10,794 nt of DNA from Willaertia magna (taxonomy: Eukaryota; Heterolobosea; Eutetramitea; Acrasida; Naegleriidae), in the NCBI GenBank assembly GCA_902984215.1, contig CADWAF010002084.1, positions 1 to 10,794 of the forward strand, written 5' to 3'. Below the pieces are notes generated by a model, which worked only from the letters and a program-made list of their open reading frames with translations, was not told the DNA's origin and did no database searches. Each line of letters begins with the position of its first letter. Position 1 is the stretch's first letter. The position numbers and the translations under genes are program-made. Below, one piece after another: positions 1 through 8,640 of this stretch.

Positions 1-993
1 TATTTTTTAAAAAGCAGTATAAATTTATACTACTTTTATTAATTTTTTATTCATCAAAATATTAACAAAAACAGTATAAATTTATATTGTTTTTTGTTTT
101 TGTTGAATAAAAAGAGTATAAATTTATACTTTTTATTTTATTTTTAAAATTATAAAAACTATATAAATTTATACTCTTTAAGTTAAAATTTTTTATACTT
201 TTTATAATAACTTTAAAAACTGAAAGTCGTAATTATCATAAGTTAGTACTAAAATATTAAAAATTTGAACAAAATTATAGAGAGTTTATTTTTTTTCTTA
301 AATTTTTTTGATTAAAAAAAGTAACTTTAATTAATTTCAAAATATACAACTATACAAAAATCTTTCAAACATAAAGACAAACCATTTTAAAAACATACTA
401 TAAATCATTAACTACACAAAGTTTGTCTTTTTAATATTTAAAAAGTTGGTAATTAAAAATAATTAATAATATCTAAAAGCAATATAAATTTAATTTAAAA
501 AAAAGTATAAATTTAGTTTGGTTTTAAAGGATTGTTAAAAGTATTTAAAAAAATAGTTTTTAATTTTAATATTCAAAGAAAATACTTTTTTAAGTACTTA
601 ATATATATAAGATTTTTATATATCTTTTTAATAAAAGCAGTATCTTTGGTTAGTAAATGTTTTGTAAAGATTTTATTTGAAATAAAATCTAAGTTAATAT
701 TTTTTTAAAAAAAAATAAAACAAAGTAGTAATATGAATATATTGATTAAATATATGATTTTTATTTATTTTTTATAAATAAAATCAACATTATAATTGTT
801 TATATAATAAATTTTATTAAAATCTTTGCTTTTTTTGATAGTTTTATAACTGTAAGTACAAAAAATTTTATAATTTTTAAGCTTACGGTAATATGTTATT
901 TTAAGTAAATTAAAAAAATTAAAAAAAAATATAAATTTATACAGTTTTTAAATAATAAAAAAATAATTTATCATAATTTATATACATATAAAG
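1..993 (+). CDS. Probable upstream part of a large ciliate-code gene, open at left edge (frame uncertain)
   Basis: Frame 1 has no TGA anywhere from base 1 to 993, while about 14 TGA triplets fall in frames 2 and 3. The strongest piece is 517-705: 63 codons with no TAA, TAG or TGA at all, containing a segment beginning FGFKGLLKVFKK and later LIKAVSLVSKCFVK, rich in basic and hydrophobic residues. At 720-1025 frame 3 also reads well (for example TVSTKNFIIFKLTVICYF), so the true frame there is unclear. Bases 1-200 hold four palindromes spaced so that frame 1 reads INLY at each. Whether this part is coding, or is the upstream region of a gene starting at 994, cannot be settled. No known family was recognised. 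Confidence 0.5.
10..37. repeat. Palindrome P1, core TATAAATTTATA
   Basis: The core is at 18-29 and the inverted repeat extends to 10-37, with 13 of 14 base pairs formed (only C15/A32 fails). The outer arms read AAAAG and CTTTT. Confidence 0.75.
67..94. repeat. Palindrome P2, core TATAAATTTATA
   Basis: The core is at 75-86 and the inverted repeat extends to 67-94. Only G74/T87 departs from Watson-Crick pairing, and it would be a G-U pair in + strand RNA. The outer arms are AAAAACA and TGTTTTT, different from P1 yet still complementary to each other. Confidence 0.75.
111..145. repeat. Palindrome P3 with a T-rich tail, shared with copies at 2390 and 2719
   Basis: The core is at 117-128 and pairing extends over 111-134, with one G/T (G114/T131). 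It is followed by TTTTTATTTTATTTTT, which recurs after the cores at 2390 and, slightly changed, at 2719. This marks a dispersed repeat of about 30 bp rather than only a short palindrome. Confidence 0.7.
162..173. repeat. Further exact core copies (162, 930, 1893)
   Basis: Exact TATAAATTTATA at 162-173, and again at 930-941 and 1893-1904. These three do not extend into long arms. Together with the copies at 18, 75 and 117, their starts differ by multiples of three, so frame 1 reads INLY at each of the six. Confidence 0.65.
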
Positions 994-2154
994 ATGTCAA
1001 AATTGAATAAGTATTATCTATTTTTTGAAAACAAATATAAAAAATAATTAATCATTAATTCACCTATTTCTATCATGAATATAACTTAATAACTTAATAT
1101 GAAACCTCTTTTTAAGTTAAACAAATTTAATGAAAACAAAACAAAGATTTTGGTTGTGTTTAAAAGTAAATTTTTTTATATTTTTTTATATTTTTAATAA
1201 TTAACATTTTTAAATAGAAGCTTTTTTTAGAATTTGTAAATATAGATTATAATAAAAATTATACTTTAGTAAAAGGATTTTTATTTAATTATTTCAAATA
1301 ATACTTCTAATCAAACAATGTTACCCCCAATAATTATTTTTTGTAAATTTAGTATTATTAAATAAAATAAATCTCAAATTGATCCATTTTTAATAAAAGA
1401 AAAACTTATATTATTTACTTAGGAAAATAAAATATTTTAAAAGTTTAAATAATATTATATTAAAGAAATCTATTTGTAAAACAAAGTTTTTTTTTAGTAA
1501 GTATTTAATTTATTTTTAATTTACAATTTTTAAAAAAACTACCAAACAAAAAACTCTTACTTTACAATTCTTAACCAATGTAATGACTGTTATTAAGTTT
1601 ATTACAAATATTTTTCAAAGTTCTTTCAAAAAAAACAAAAACAAACCCTTAAAAAAGAAACTATTTTAACTGTAGATAAGTTTACTATTGGTAGAATGTA
1701 GGAAATTATTAATAAATATGGTTTCAATAAAGTTAAGATTTTAGTTCATTTAATGGAAGTTCTTAAAGAAAATAAAGTTTAAAAAAAAATTTATTAAAAC
1801 TATATAGAAAAAATTTGTAGTGTTTATATTAATGATTAAAAGATTTTAAATGATATGTTTAGTGTAGTTTTAATAAAAAAACAATAAATTTATATAAATT
1901 TATACAATTTTTTACATTTTTTAGAAAAATAAAACAAATTATTTAAAAAGTACTATAAGTTTAAAAATAAGCATAATAATAATTTTAAGCTTAGTATTTT
2001 AGAAAAATTTTATAATATAATATTATCTAAAAAGATTACTATTTAAGTTTATTATAGTATTTATATTACTACAATTAAAGTAATTTTTTAAAACTATTTT
2101 TTTGATATAGAAAAAAAAAAATTTAAAACAATTAATGAATAGGTTTATTTATAT
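994..2154 (+). CDS. Large protein of unknown function, ciliate code (387 codons to a possible splice or frame-shift point)
   Basis: Read with TAA/TAG as Gln, frame 1 runs 387 codons with about 28 TAA/TAG, roughly eight CAA and no TGA; at least eleven TGA triplets lie in the other frames. ATG 994 (MSKLNKYYLFFENKYKK) is the proposed start; ATG 1099 (MKPLFKLNKFNENK) is an alternative, and the frame stays open upstream. Visible features: a Pro-containing hydrophobic stretch at 1321-1344 (LPPIIIFC), a Cys pair CNDC near residues 196-199, and a well-mixed helical-looking section near residues 226-292 that includes DKFTIGRMQEIINKYGF and VKILVHLMEVLKENK. There is no signal peptide and no catalytic motif I can name. 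Downstream the reading continues in another frame. The family is unknown; that it is coding is well supported. Confidence 0.82.
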
Positions 2155-2218
2155 GTAAATAATTTATTGTTTGTTTGTTTTATTATTATAATATATTATT
2201 TATAATATTCTACAAGAG
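2155..2218 (+). other. Candidate 64-bp intron, or a one-base frame-shift site
   Basis: The coding signal leaves frame 1 after VYLY (ending 2154) and reappears in frame 2 as LQEDFFNLIYFYNN. A stretch starting GTAAAT at 2155 and ending AG at 2218 is 64 bp and, if removed, joins the two frames. Short AT-rich introns with a GTA start are usual in ciliates. The acceptor context is weak, and the interval holds three tandem GTTT units at 2169-2180, so gain of one unit would give the same +1 shift. Confidence 0.25.
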
Positions 2219-2389
2219 GATTTTTTTAATTTAATATATTTCTATAATAACAGTTTTAAGGCTAAAAGTTTTAATTTAGTTAAACAGTTAATAATAGTAT
2301 ATAAAATAATTTATTATTAATTAAAAATAAACAACTATACCTAGGTTCTAGATAATGTAAAAGAAAGTAAGTTTTTTTAAATTAAATTG

Positions 2390-2420
2390 TATAAATTTAT
2401 ACTTTTTATTTTATTTTTTA
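2390..2420. repeat. Dispersed palindrome repeat copy with T-rich tail
   Basis: The core is at 2390-2401, followed by nearly the same T-rich tail as the 117 copy. It is out of phase with the INLY copies (frame 3 here) and lies where the host gene changes from frame 2 to frame 3, close to a run of seven T. Confidence 0.65.
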
Positions 2421-2711
2421 AATGAAAAATTATTAAGATTCCTTATAATAAAAAAAAAATTTAAAAACCAAATTATAAATAAAATATAGGATAGATATTA
2501 AAAAAATTGTATATTTTTTAAATATTGTTTAATTTTTTAATTGTTATTAAAATATTATTATAAAATTTTATACCTCTAATCTGAAAACTAATATAGCAAT
2601 TTATAACTTTTTTTTAAGTTTCTATAAGATAATATTAAATCAAAGTTTGTAAAATCTGATATTTACATTGCTTTAATTAAATATATAATAAACAATAAAT
2701 TTTTTTTAAAC

Positions 2712-2750
2712 AAAAGAGTATAAATTTATATTTTTTTATTTTATTTTTTA
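2712..2750. repeat. Dispersed palindrome repeat copy with T-rich tail
   Basis: The core is at 2719-2730. Pairing extends over 2712-2737 with two G/T pairs (G2718/T2731 and G2716/T2733), followed by a tail like those at 117 and 2390. A degenerate relative (TATAAATTAATA) follows at about 2765. Confidence 0.65.
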
Positions 2751-3749
2751 ATTAAATTAATTTGTATAAATTAATACTTATTTTAACATTTAAGACATAG
2801 TGTTTTTAAAAATTACCGTTTTAAAATTAAATGTAAATTAGAAAATATTGATATTGTTTTCAAAATTGAATTAACTTTGAGTCATAAAATAACTAAAAAA
2901 GAAGAAGTTGCTTTAATTTAAGAAGCAATTTAGAAGTTAATTGTATAAAAAATTTTATTAATGAAGTGCATAATATTTAAAAAGAATTCAAATTTAATAA
3001 CTAGTTTAGTCAAAAAATTTATAATTAATATTACTAAAATATCAGTTTTATTTAAAATATTTTCTTTTAATATGTTTTTTAATATAAGTATTTTTTAATT
3101 AAGGTACAAAATAATGAATTTATAAATATATTTTATAACAAAAACAAATATAATTAATAAATTCTTGATATAGTTATTTGAGACTTGTTTTATGGAATTT
3201 TTGATGAAAATTATGATGTAAAGTTGTAATTTGAAAATTTATAGTTATTAATTAACAATTTGTATAATACTTTAATAATTTTAGTGCTTTTTTTACAAAA
3301 ATTATGATAAGTACATTTTTTTTAATATTTTAAAAGAAAAAACAAGAAAAGATAAGAAAAAACATTTTAGTTTTTTATTTTTAAATTTAGTATAAGATTT
3401 ATCTGAAAGACTATTATTAAATTACCTACTATAAGTTTGAAAACATAGTTATTGTTTTTTTTTGGTTTATTAAAGGTTTGTGTAAATTATAATTTATATT
3501 ATGATCACAATTCTGTATTATTTTTATTTGAATTGAAAATTTTTAATTTATAAAGATTTAAATGTTAATATCAATAATAATTAAAAATCTTTTTTATTAA
3601 TTATTTATAATTATTATTTAAAAAATATAAAGTCTTTTTATAATTTATAAAGTATAAATTTAATTTATTTATAATATTAAATACTTTTTTTTAAAAAATG
3701 ACTATTTAAATAAATAGTTATTTATTATTATAATATTATTTATTTTTTA

Positions 3750-4199
3750 TAAATAAATATCTATATATATAAATTTTAAAGAGTTATAAATATTTTTTAT
3801 ATTAATATTTAAATTATTTTTAAATATTTTATAATTTTCTTTTATATCTTTAATATTTATTTTTTTTATTAATATATTAATTTTTAATTTAATATCTTTA
3901 ATTTTTTAAATATAATCAAATATTTAGTTTAGTCTTTTTATAAAAATATTTTTTTAATTATATAAAAAAAAAGATATATTTTAATAAACTTTTAAAAATA
4001 ATATTATTTAATCATATTAAGTCTAACAATATATGAATATATTATATTTTTTATAAAAATTTTTTATTAAAAAAGAAAAATTGTTAGTAGTTAGATTTTT
4101 TAATAAAAGAAAAATAATATAAATATTATTATTAGATAATAAATATATTAAATTTTTATAAATATTTAATCTTATATAAATAAAAACATTATTATAAAT
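3750..4199 (-). pseudogene. Unknown protein segment, - strand, ciliate code
   Basis: Two stop-free islands share one frame: 4199-4026 (58 codons, including IRLNIYKNLIYLLSNNN and LLKNLTTNNFSFLIKNF) and 3905-3750 (52 codons, Lys/Ile-rich, including INIKDIKENYKIFKNN). About seven TAA/TAG codons lie between them, which suits glutamine read-through. At this base composition, chance runs of more than 50 codons without TAA, TAG or TGA are rare, so coding on this strand is credible. The frame stays open further down past 3540, where it overlaps the end of the + strand gene; I favour the + strand there. No start or clear end was found. It may be the C-terminal end of the long - strand block. Family unknown. 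Confidence 0.5.
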
Positions 4200-5217
4200 T
4201 AATTTTTTAACTTAACTAAAAATTTATTATTATTAACTATTAAAAATACAAATTAATTATTAATATTGTAATAATAAGTAAAAATTAATAAATTATTATG
4301 TTATAAATTAGTTAATAAAGTAATATTTAAAACAATTATTAAATTTTAATATTTAATAATTATATATTTTATTATTATTATATTTTACATAATTTAAATA
4401 TAAAAATAAAATTAATGATAATAATAATCTAATTATTTAATTATTATCAAAACAACTCTATATAAATAGAAATTAAGTAAATTTATTATTAATTAATTTA
4501 AAATCTTTTAATAAATATTTTAATTTTCTTAAAATATAGATATATTAAATTATTTATATATTAATATTTAATTATATTGAACGTAATAATGAAATTTTAG
4601 TTAATAATATTAAAAAATATAATAAAATTAAATTTTTTGTAAATATATTGATTATATTTAAATTATAAATATATATTTTTAAAATTTATTTATTATATTC
4701 ACATATTAGTTATATATTTATTAATTTTAGTATATAATTATAAAGATATTAATAAATTTTAAAATTAAAAATTAGAAAAATATATATAATAATTATTTAT
4801 TATCTCTTAAAAAAGTATTATTGTAAATAAAAATATTTTTAAAATAAAAAAATATTTAATTTTATATAAAATGATCTCATTTATGAAAAATAAATATTAT
4901 TATAATAATGATATCTAATAAATTAATTATTTTATCTTAAATTTAATATTATTTTATTAAAATAATATATTATTTTAGATAATAAATTAATTTATTTTTT
5001 TCTGTTAATCTTTATTTAAAATTTCAATATAAATAATATTAAAATAAAAAATATTTATCTAAAATTTTTTAATTATAACTTTTTAAAACTAACTAAAATC
5101 TAAACTTACTAAAATTAAACTATAATCTATTATTTAAACAAATCTTAAATAAAAAATAACATCTAATATTTTATTATTAATATCATTTAAAGTGATAGCA
5201 ATGAAGTAAATTATTAA
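4200..5217 (-). pseudogene. Weak - strand coding signal in extremely AT-rich DNA
   Basis: GC falls to a few percent and low-complexity TTA/TAA/AAT runs dominate. Coding-like pieces are visible: 5217-5137 (27 codons, including FIAITLNDINNKILDVI), continuing in the same frame over TAA as IIDYSLILVSLDFS and later as NIIYIEILNKD near 5000; and near 4300-4400 pieces reading IVLNITLLTNL and HNNLLIFTYYYNINN, then FLIVNNNKFLVKLK in the next frame. Between about 4500 and 4980 I see no convincing frame on either strand. These are read as worn parts of the - strand gene block. Function is not recognisable. Confidence 0.35.
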
Positions 5218-5542
5218 TTAAAAATGTTGATTAAAAATTAAAAATAATTTATTTTTTATTTTTTTTGTTTTATAATTTTATATATTTATTTTTTGTTATG
5301 TAGTTATTTAAAATTATTTTTAATATTATTAATAAAATAATTTATTTTATTTTTTTGTTTAATTTATTGTTTGGTTTTATATTAAAAAATTATAAACTAT
5401 TTTTAGTTTTTTTTTGTGATTTGGGTTATATTGTTATATTTTTTTATTAAAAAATATATTTGTTTATTTAAAAAATTTTTATAAAATGTTGAAGTTTAAA
5501 AGAAAATTAAAAAGAATAAGTTTTTATTATTAAAATATAAAG
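5218..5542 (-). other. Ambiguous stretch between - strand ORF pieces
   Basis: On the - strand a 29-codon piece ending near the TAA before 5395 reads TSTFYKNFLNKQIYFLIKK and looks like the same kind of protein as its neighbours. On the + strand, 5304-5447 is 48 codons with no stop triplet but gives an almost purely hydrophobic string, as expected from the complement of Lys/Asn-rich coding. The - strand reading is preferred. No RNA gene or regulatory site was seen. Confidence 0.3.
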
Positions 5543-5998
5543 TCATTATTATTTAAAAACATAAAAAACCTGTAAAAGCATATTTAAAATAGATAATTTT
5601 ATTTTAAAATTAAAAATTTTAGAAGTAATATTTTTAAAATTATATACTTGATTATTTAAATATATAATATTAACAGTTATAATATTTTAAGAATTTTGTA
5701 AATTATTAATTAAATTAATATCTTTTTTAAAAATAATATAAAATTCATTTAAAAATTTAAAAAATATTGACTTTTTATAATTTTTTTTAATTAAAATATC
5801 TTTTATATTATTATTACATAAATCATAATTATTACAAAAATCAAAATTTATAATTATATAAAGTAATTTTAATTTAAATAAAAGGTATTGCAATAATTTT
5901 AGGTTAGTTAAAGTTGAAAAATAAATTTTTAAATAATTTCTTTGTTTATCATTATTTTTATTAATCATCTCTAAAAAATTAATATTATTAATATACAT
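5543..5998 (-). CDS. Hypothetical 151-residue protein, ciliate code, ends in TGA
   Basis: ATG at 5998 (MYINNINFLEMINKNN) opens 103 codons with no stop triplet. Reading the TAA at 5687-5689 as Gln continues the same frame for 45 more clean codons and two TAA to a TGA at 5545-5543, giving 151 residues. The protein is rich in Asn, Lys, Ile and Leu, with a central Cys-Asn-rich patch (FDFCNNYDLCNNN) that could be a metal-binding or low-complexity linker. There is no signal peptide and no domain I recognise. It lies directly downstream of the 6001-6740 segment on the same strand; its ATG overlaps a TAA of that frame (TAATG). It may be a separate small gene or just the last segment of a larger frame-broken gene. 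Confidence 0.6.
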
Positions 5999-6000
5999 TA

Positions 6001-6740
6001 TCTCAAAACTTTGATTTTTAAATTAATATTTAAATATAATTTTAAAACATCTATAATATAATAATTTAATATATATAAATACTAACATTTAAAAAAATTT
6101 AAAAAATATTTTTTAATATTTTTTTTAAAATCTAATATTTTTTCATCAATTTTTTTAATATTTGTATTATTTAATTGATTTGTATTATTTAATTGATTTA
6201 TAATATTTAATAAATTATATATTTCTATAAATTTTTCTATTAATAAAAAATTTTTATCATTAATAAATCCTTTAAATATTTTATAATAATTAAAAAAATT
6301 ATTATATTATTTATTTATTTAACTATATCATTAAAAATTAAAGCTTTATTATTTTTAATTGTAATATATTTAAAAGAAAGAATTTTTTTTAATAAATTAA
6401 TTATTTCTTTTTATGTAACATTTTTATTATTATAAGAATATATTAAATAATAATAATTATTATTGTTTGAATTTAAATAAATATTATTATTTGCACCTTC
6501 ATTGATTTTTTTAGGTTTGGAATGTAATTAATAAATTGATATTGTTTTATTTTTTTATTAAAAAAAATTTAATAACAAAACATTAAATTTATTTAAATAT
6601 ACTATAACTTAATACATTTTATTTGATAAAAAAATTTTAAAACTTTAAATTAAATAATTCATAATAATAATAAATCTTTTCAATTAGATGAAAATTAAAA
6701 TTTTAAGAAATTTTAAATTAAATAATAGTATCTAATAATA
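6001..6740 (-). pseudogene. Unknown Asn/Lys-rich protein segment with a one-base frame break
   Basis: From 6527 one frame gives LHSKPKKINEGANNN and then SYNNKNVT, crosses TAA (6413) to KEIINLLKKILSFKYI and NNKALIFNDIVK, and crosses TAA (6317) to INNII. The reading then jumps one frame at a run of seven T (- strand sense, 6294-6300) into 6300-6085: 72 codons with no stop triplet, including KIFKGFINDKNFLLIEKF, a six-residue tandem repeat NQLNNT and a coiled-coil-like KKIDEKILDFKKNIKKYF. One extra T in that run would join the two frames. Upstream, 6600-6740 is readable in two frames and is unsettled. GCA, GGT and GCT codons inside otherwise pure A/T sequence support real coding. No known family. 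Confidence 0.55.
6161..6196. repeat. Perfect tandem duplication, 18 bp x 2
   Basis: Two identical 18-bp copies (6161-6178 and 6179-6196). The length is a multiple of three, and on the - strand it encodes the hexapeptide NQLNNT twice without disturbing the frame. Confidence 0.9.
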
Positions 6741-6849
6741 TCAAATAATTTTTTCTAAAATTATTTAAACAACTTTCTCAATTAGATAAAAATTTAATTT
6801 ATAATTTCTTGTTTAATTATAGTTTTTATATTTATTATATATATAATTC

Positions 6850-7619
6850 TTAATTTAATAATAATATAACTATATTTTGTAATTTTATAAAATATAAAAA
6901 ATCTTTTTTGGAACATATTTTTAAATAAATATTATAATCAATAATACTATCATTGTAAATGAATAATTTATAATATAAATATTTACTTTATATTTTATTA
7001 ATTTTTTTTATTAATTTAGAATAATCAAATAAAAATTTAAAAAGTTTTTCATTATTTAATTTTAAATGTTTATCTTTAATATTATGTGAAAATATAAGTT
7101 TATATTATAATAATAATTCTTATGAAAGTACTTTTTATTATTATAAAAATATTTTTTTATATTGTAAAGAGTTATATATACTTTTTGTTGTGGAAGTAAA
7201 TTTTTTAATAATAAATTTAATATTATAATTTAACTTTTTTTAATATTAACTAACTATCTTTTTTTATAATATTATAATATCTATAACATTTTTAATATTT
7301 TATAAAAATATTAACTATTTTAAATTTTTTAATAAAATTTTTTTATTTTTTATCTATTATTATTTATTTTAATAGTTTTATAAACTTTGTTAGAAAAATA
7401 TTTTTTAATATTTTAAATCTATAAACCAATAATACTATAGATTTATTTAAAATTATATAATTATTTGGTTTGTTTTTTATTAATAAATAATAAACAAACA
7501 ATTTCTTATAAACTAACAAACAATTTCTTATAAACTATATTATTTATCATTAATTTTTTCTTTCTTAATTCAATTATATTTTTATATATTAAGATAATGA
7601 TTAATTGGTTGTTTAGATA
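6850..7619 (-). pseudogene. Unknown protein segment, - strand, split by a 22-bp duplication
   Basis: The upstream part from 7619 reads LNNQLIIILIYKNIIELRKK and then LMINNIVYKKLFV up to the tandem duplication at 7493-7536. After it, the next frame over reads LLIKNKPNNYIILNKSIV, LLVYRFKILKNIFLTKFIK. Ignoring one duplicate copy gives over 60 codons without TAA, TAG or TGA, so the duplication looks like a true frame-breaking mutation. Further down, 7104-6991 (38 codons, DKHLKLNNEKLFKFLFDY) and 6987-6853 (45 codons, including IYNDSIIDYNIYLKICSKKD) share one frame across a single TAA. Between 7120 and 7330 frames are mixed, though FTSTTKSIYNSLQYKKIF stands out near 7200-7145. Function unknown. Confidence 0.55.
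7493..7536. repeat. Perfect tandem duplication, 22 bp x 2
   Basis: Identical copies at 7493-7514 and 7515-7536. The length is not a multiple of three, so it changes the frame of the - strand reading that crosses it. Confidence 0.92.
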
Positions 7620-8028
7620 TTTTTATTGTTTTTTTTTTAATTTTTTTTATTTTAAAAAAGATTTACAATAATATAAAAATATTATTTTAAGTTTTACATT
7701 ATAAAAAAACAATAAATTTTAAATATATTTTTAATAATTTATATAAAAATACTTTTAATGTTAATATATTTAATAATTAATTATTTTTTATATTTAATAT
7801 TTATATTTAATTGTTTATATATTTTTAAAATAATAATAATAATAAAAATATTAATTTAATAATAATTAAATATTTTTTATTTATAGTTTTATTTTTTATT
7901 ATAATTTATAGTTAAATTATTTTGTTTATTTAATAAATTATTATTTTTAATATTAAAAATATTTTTACACTTTACTATAAAACTATAATTTTTTATATTA
8001 AATATTCTTTTATGATTTTTAAGTTTTA
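7620..8028 (-). other. Very low-complexity interval inside the - strand block
   Basis: About 400 bases almost entirely A and T. There is a partial - strand reading near 7680-7620 (FLYYCKSFLKQKK) that leads into the segment starting at 7619. Elsewhere no frame is convincing on either strand, and no RNA gene or repeat array is visible. Confidence 0.3.
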
Positions 8029-8590
8029 AATTATTTTAATTAAATATAAAATTTTATTTATATATTTATAAATCATTTTATTATTATTACTTTTTCTTTC
8101 CTCTATTTTCTTTTTTAAAATATTAATAAAAACTTTATACTTTATAATCATTATTCTTTTAATCTAATTTATTTAATTTTTCTACATTAAAATATATAAA
8201 CCTTTTAACTAAAAATTATATTTTTTTTATAATATCTAAAAACAAATTAATTTTATCTATTTTATTAATTCTATCTAAAATACTATTAAAAACATTTAAT
8301 TCTTTACTGTTTTTAATAAAATATTTAAAATCTAAACTTGAAATATAATATTTATTATTATATTTCACTAATGGTAAAAAATAGAAGTTTGTTTTTTTAT
8401 TTATTAATTTTTTTTTATATATTTATAATATTTTTATTATTTTTACTGTTATTATTATAATTATTAATTGTAATAGAAGAAATGAGGATATAGTGAAAGA
8501 TAATGTTATATAATTATTGAATAAAGAATATATTTTATTAAAAATATTATTATTGTCATTTTTTTTATTTAATTTAATTTTTTTATACTT
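8029..8590 (-). pseudogene. Best-preserved stretch of the - strand block, unknown protein
   Basis: One frame gives 8590-8426 (55 codons without a stop triplet, including NKKNDNNNIFNKIYSLF and then a hydrophobic run TISSFLLLQLIIIIITV that could span a membrane). It crosses TAA 8425-8423 and continues for 68 clean codons at 8422-8219 (NFYFLPLVKYNNKYYISSLD, FIKNSKELNVFNSILDRINK). After another TAA it reads FLVKRFIYFNVEKLNKLD. A one-base shift then leads to 8160-8029 (44 codons, FINILKKKIEERKSNNNK). Only two TAA occur in about 185 codons of preferred frame. The alternation of hydrophobic and charged stretches is protein-like; no catalytic motif or family was recognised. Confidence 0.65.
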
Positions 8591-8640
8591 TTAACAAACA
8601 TAATTAAATATTAAAAAACCTATTTTTTAGTAAGAAGATT

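Larger units (their letters stand above)
2192..3550 (+). pseudogene. Frame-broken continuation of the left gene
   Basis: Coding-like stretches follow one another on the + strand but change frame. Frame 2: 2192-2317 (42 codons without any stop triplet). Frame 3: 2628-2720 (31 codons) and 2787-2918 (44 codons, including KITKKEEVALI), continuing over TAA as QEAIQKLIV. Frame 2 from about 2954 (INEVHNIQKEF) to an in-frame TGA at 3179-3181, with good coding beyond it (DLFYGIFDENYDVKLQFENL). Frame 3: 3285-3392 (36 codons, FNILKEKTRKDKKKHF). Frame 1 near 3421-3470 (FENIVIVFFWFIKG). Frame 2: 3461-3550 (VCVNYNLYYDHNSV). Several changes sit at T or A runs of 6-9 bases (2372, 2946, about 3288, about 3455). 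Either the gene is decayed or the assembly has homopolymer errors; the TGA argues for some decay. No family recognised. Confidence 0.6.

Noticed and set aside
10..134. Palindromes as bacterial-type rho-independent terminators
   Set aside because: The stems are almost all A/T and lie in a eukaryotic, ciliate-code gene; a stable GC stem with a terminal U run is absent.
2837..2880. End of the left gene at the frame 1 TGA (2878-2880)
   Set aside because: From about 2155 the better coding is in frames 2 and 3; frame 3 at 2787-2918 (KITKKEEVALI) reads straight across this TGA.
3300..3545. - strand frame through the end of the left gene (with pieces such as NCDHNINYNLHKPLINQ)
   Set aside because: The + strand frames here have more balanced residues and charged GAA/GAT codons (FNILKEKTRKDKKK, VCVNYNLYYDHNSV); the - strand version is probably their complement, though not excluded.
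5304..5447. A 48-codon + strand frame without stops, giving a hydrophobic membrane-like protein
   Set aside because: It is an almost pure Phe/Ile/Leu string, as expected from the complement of Lys/Asn-rich coding; the - strand reading in the same place resembles its neighbours.
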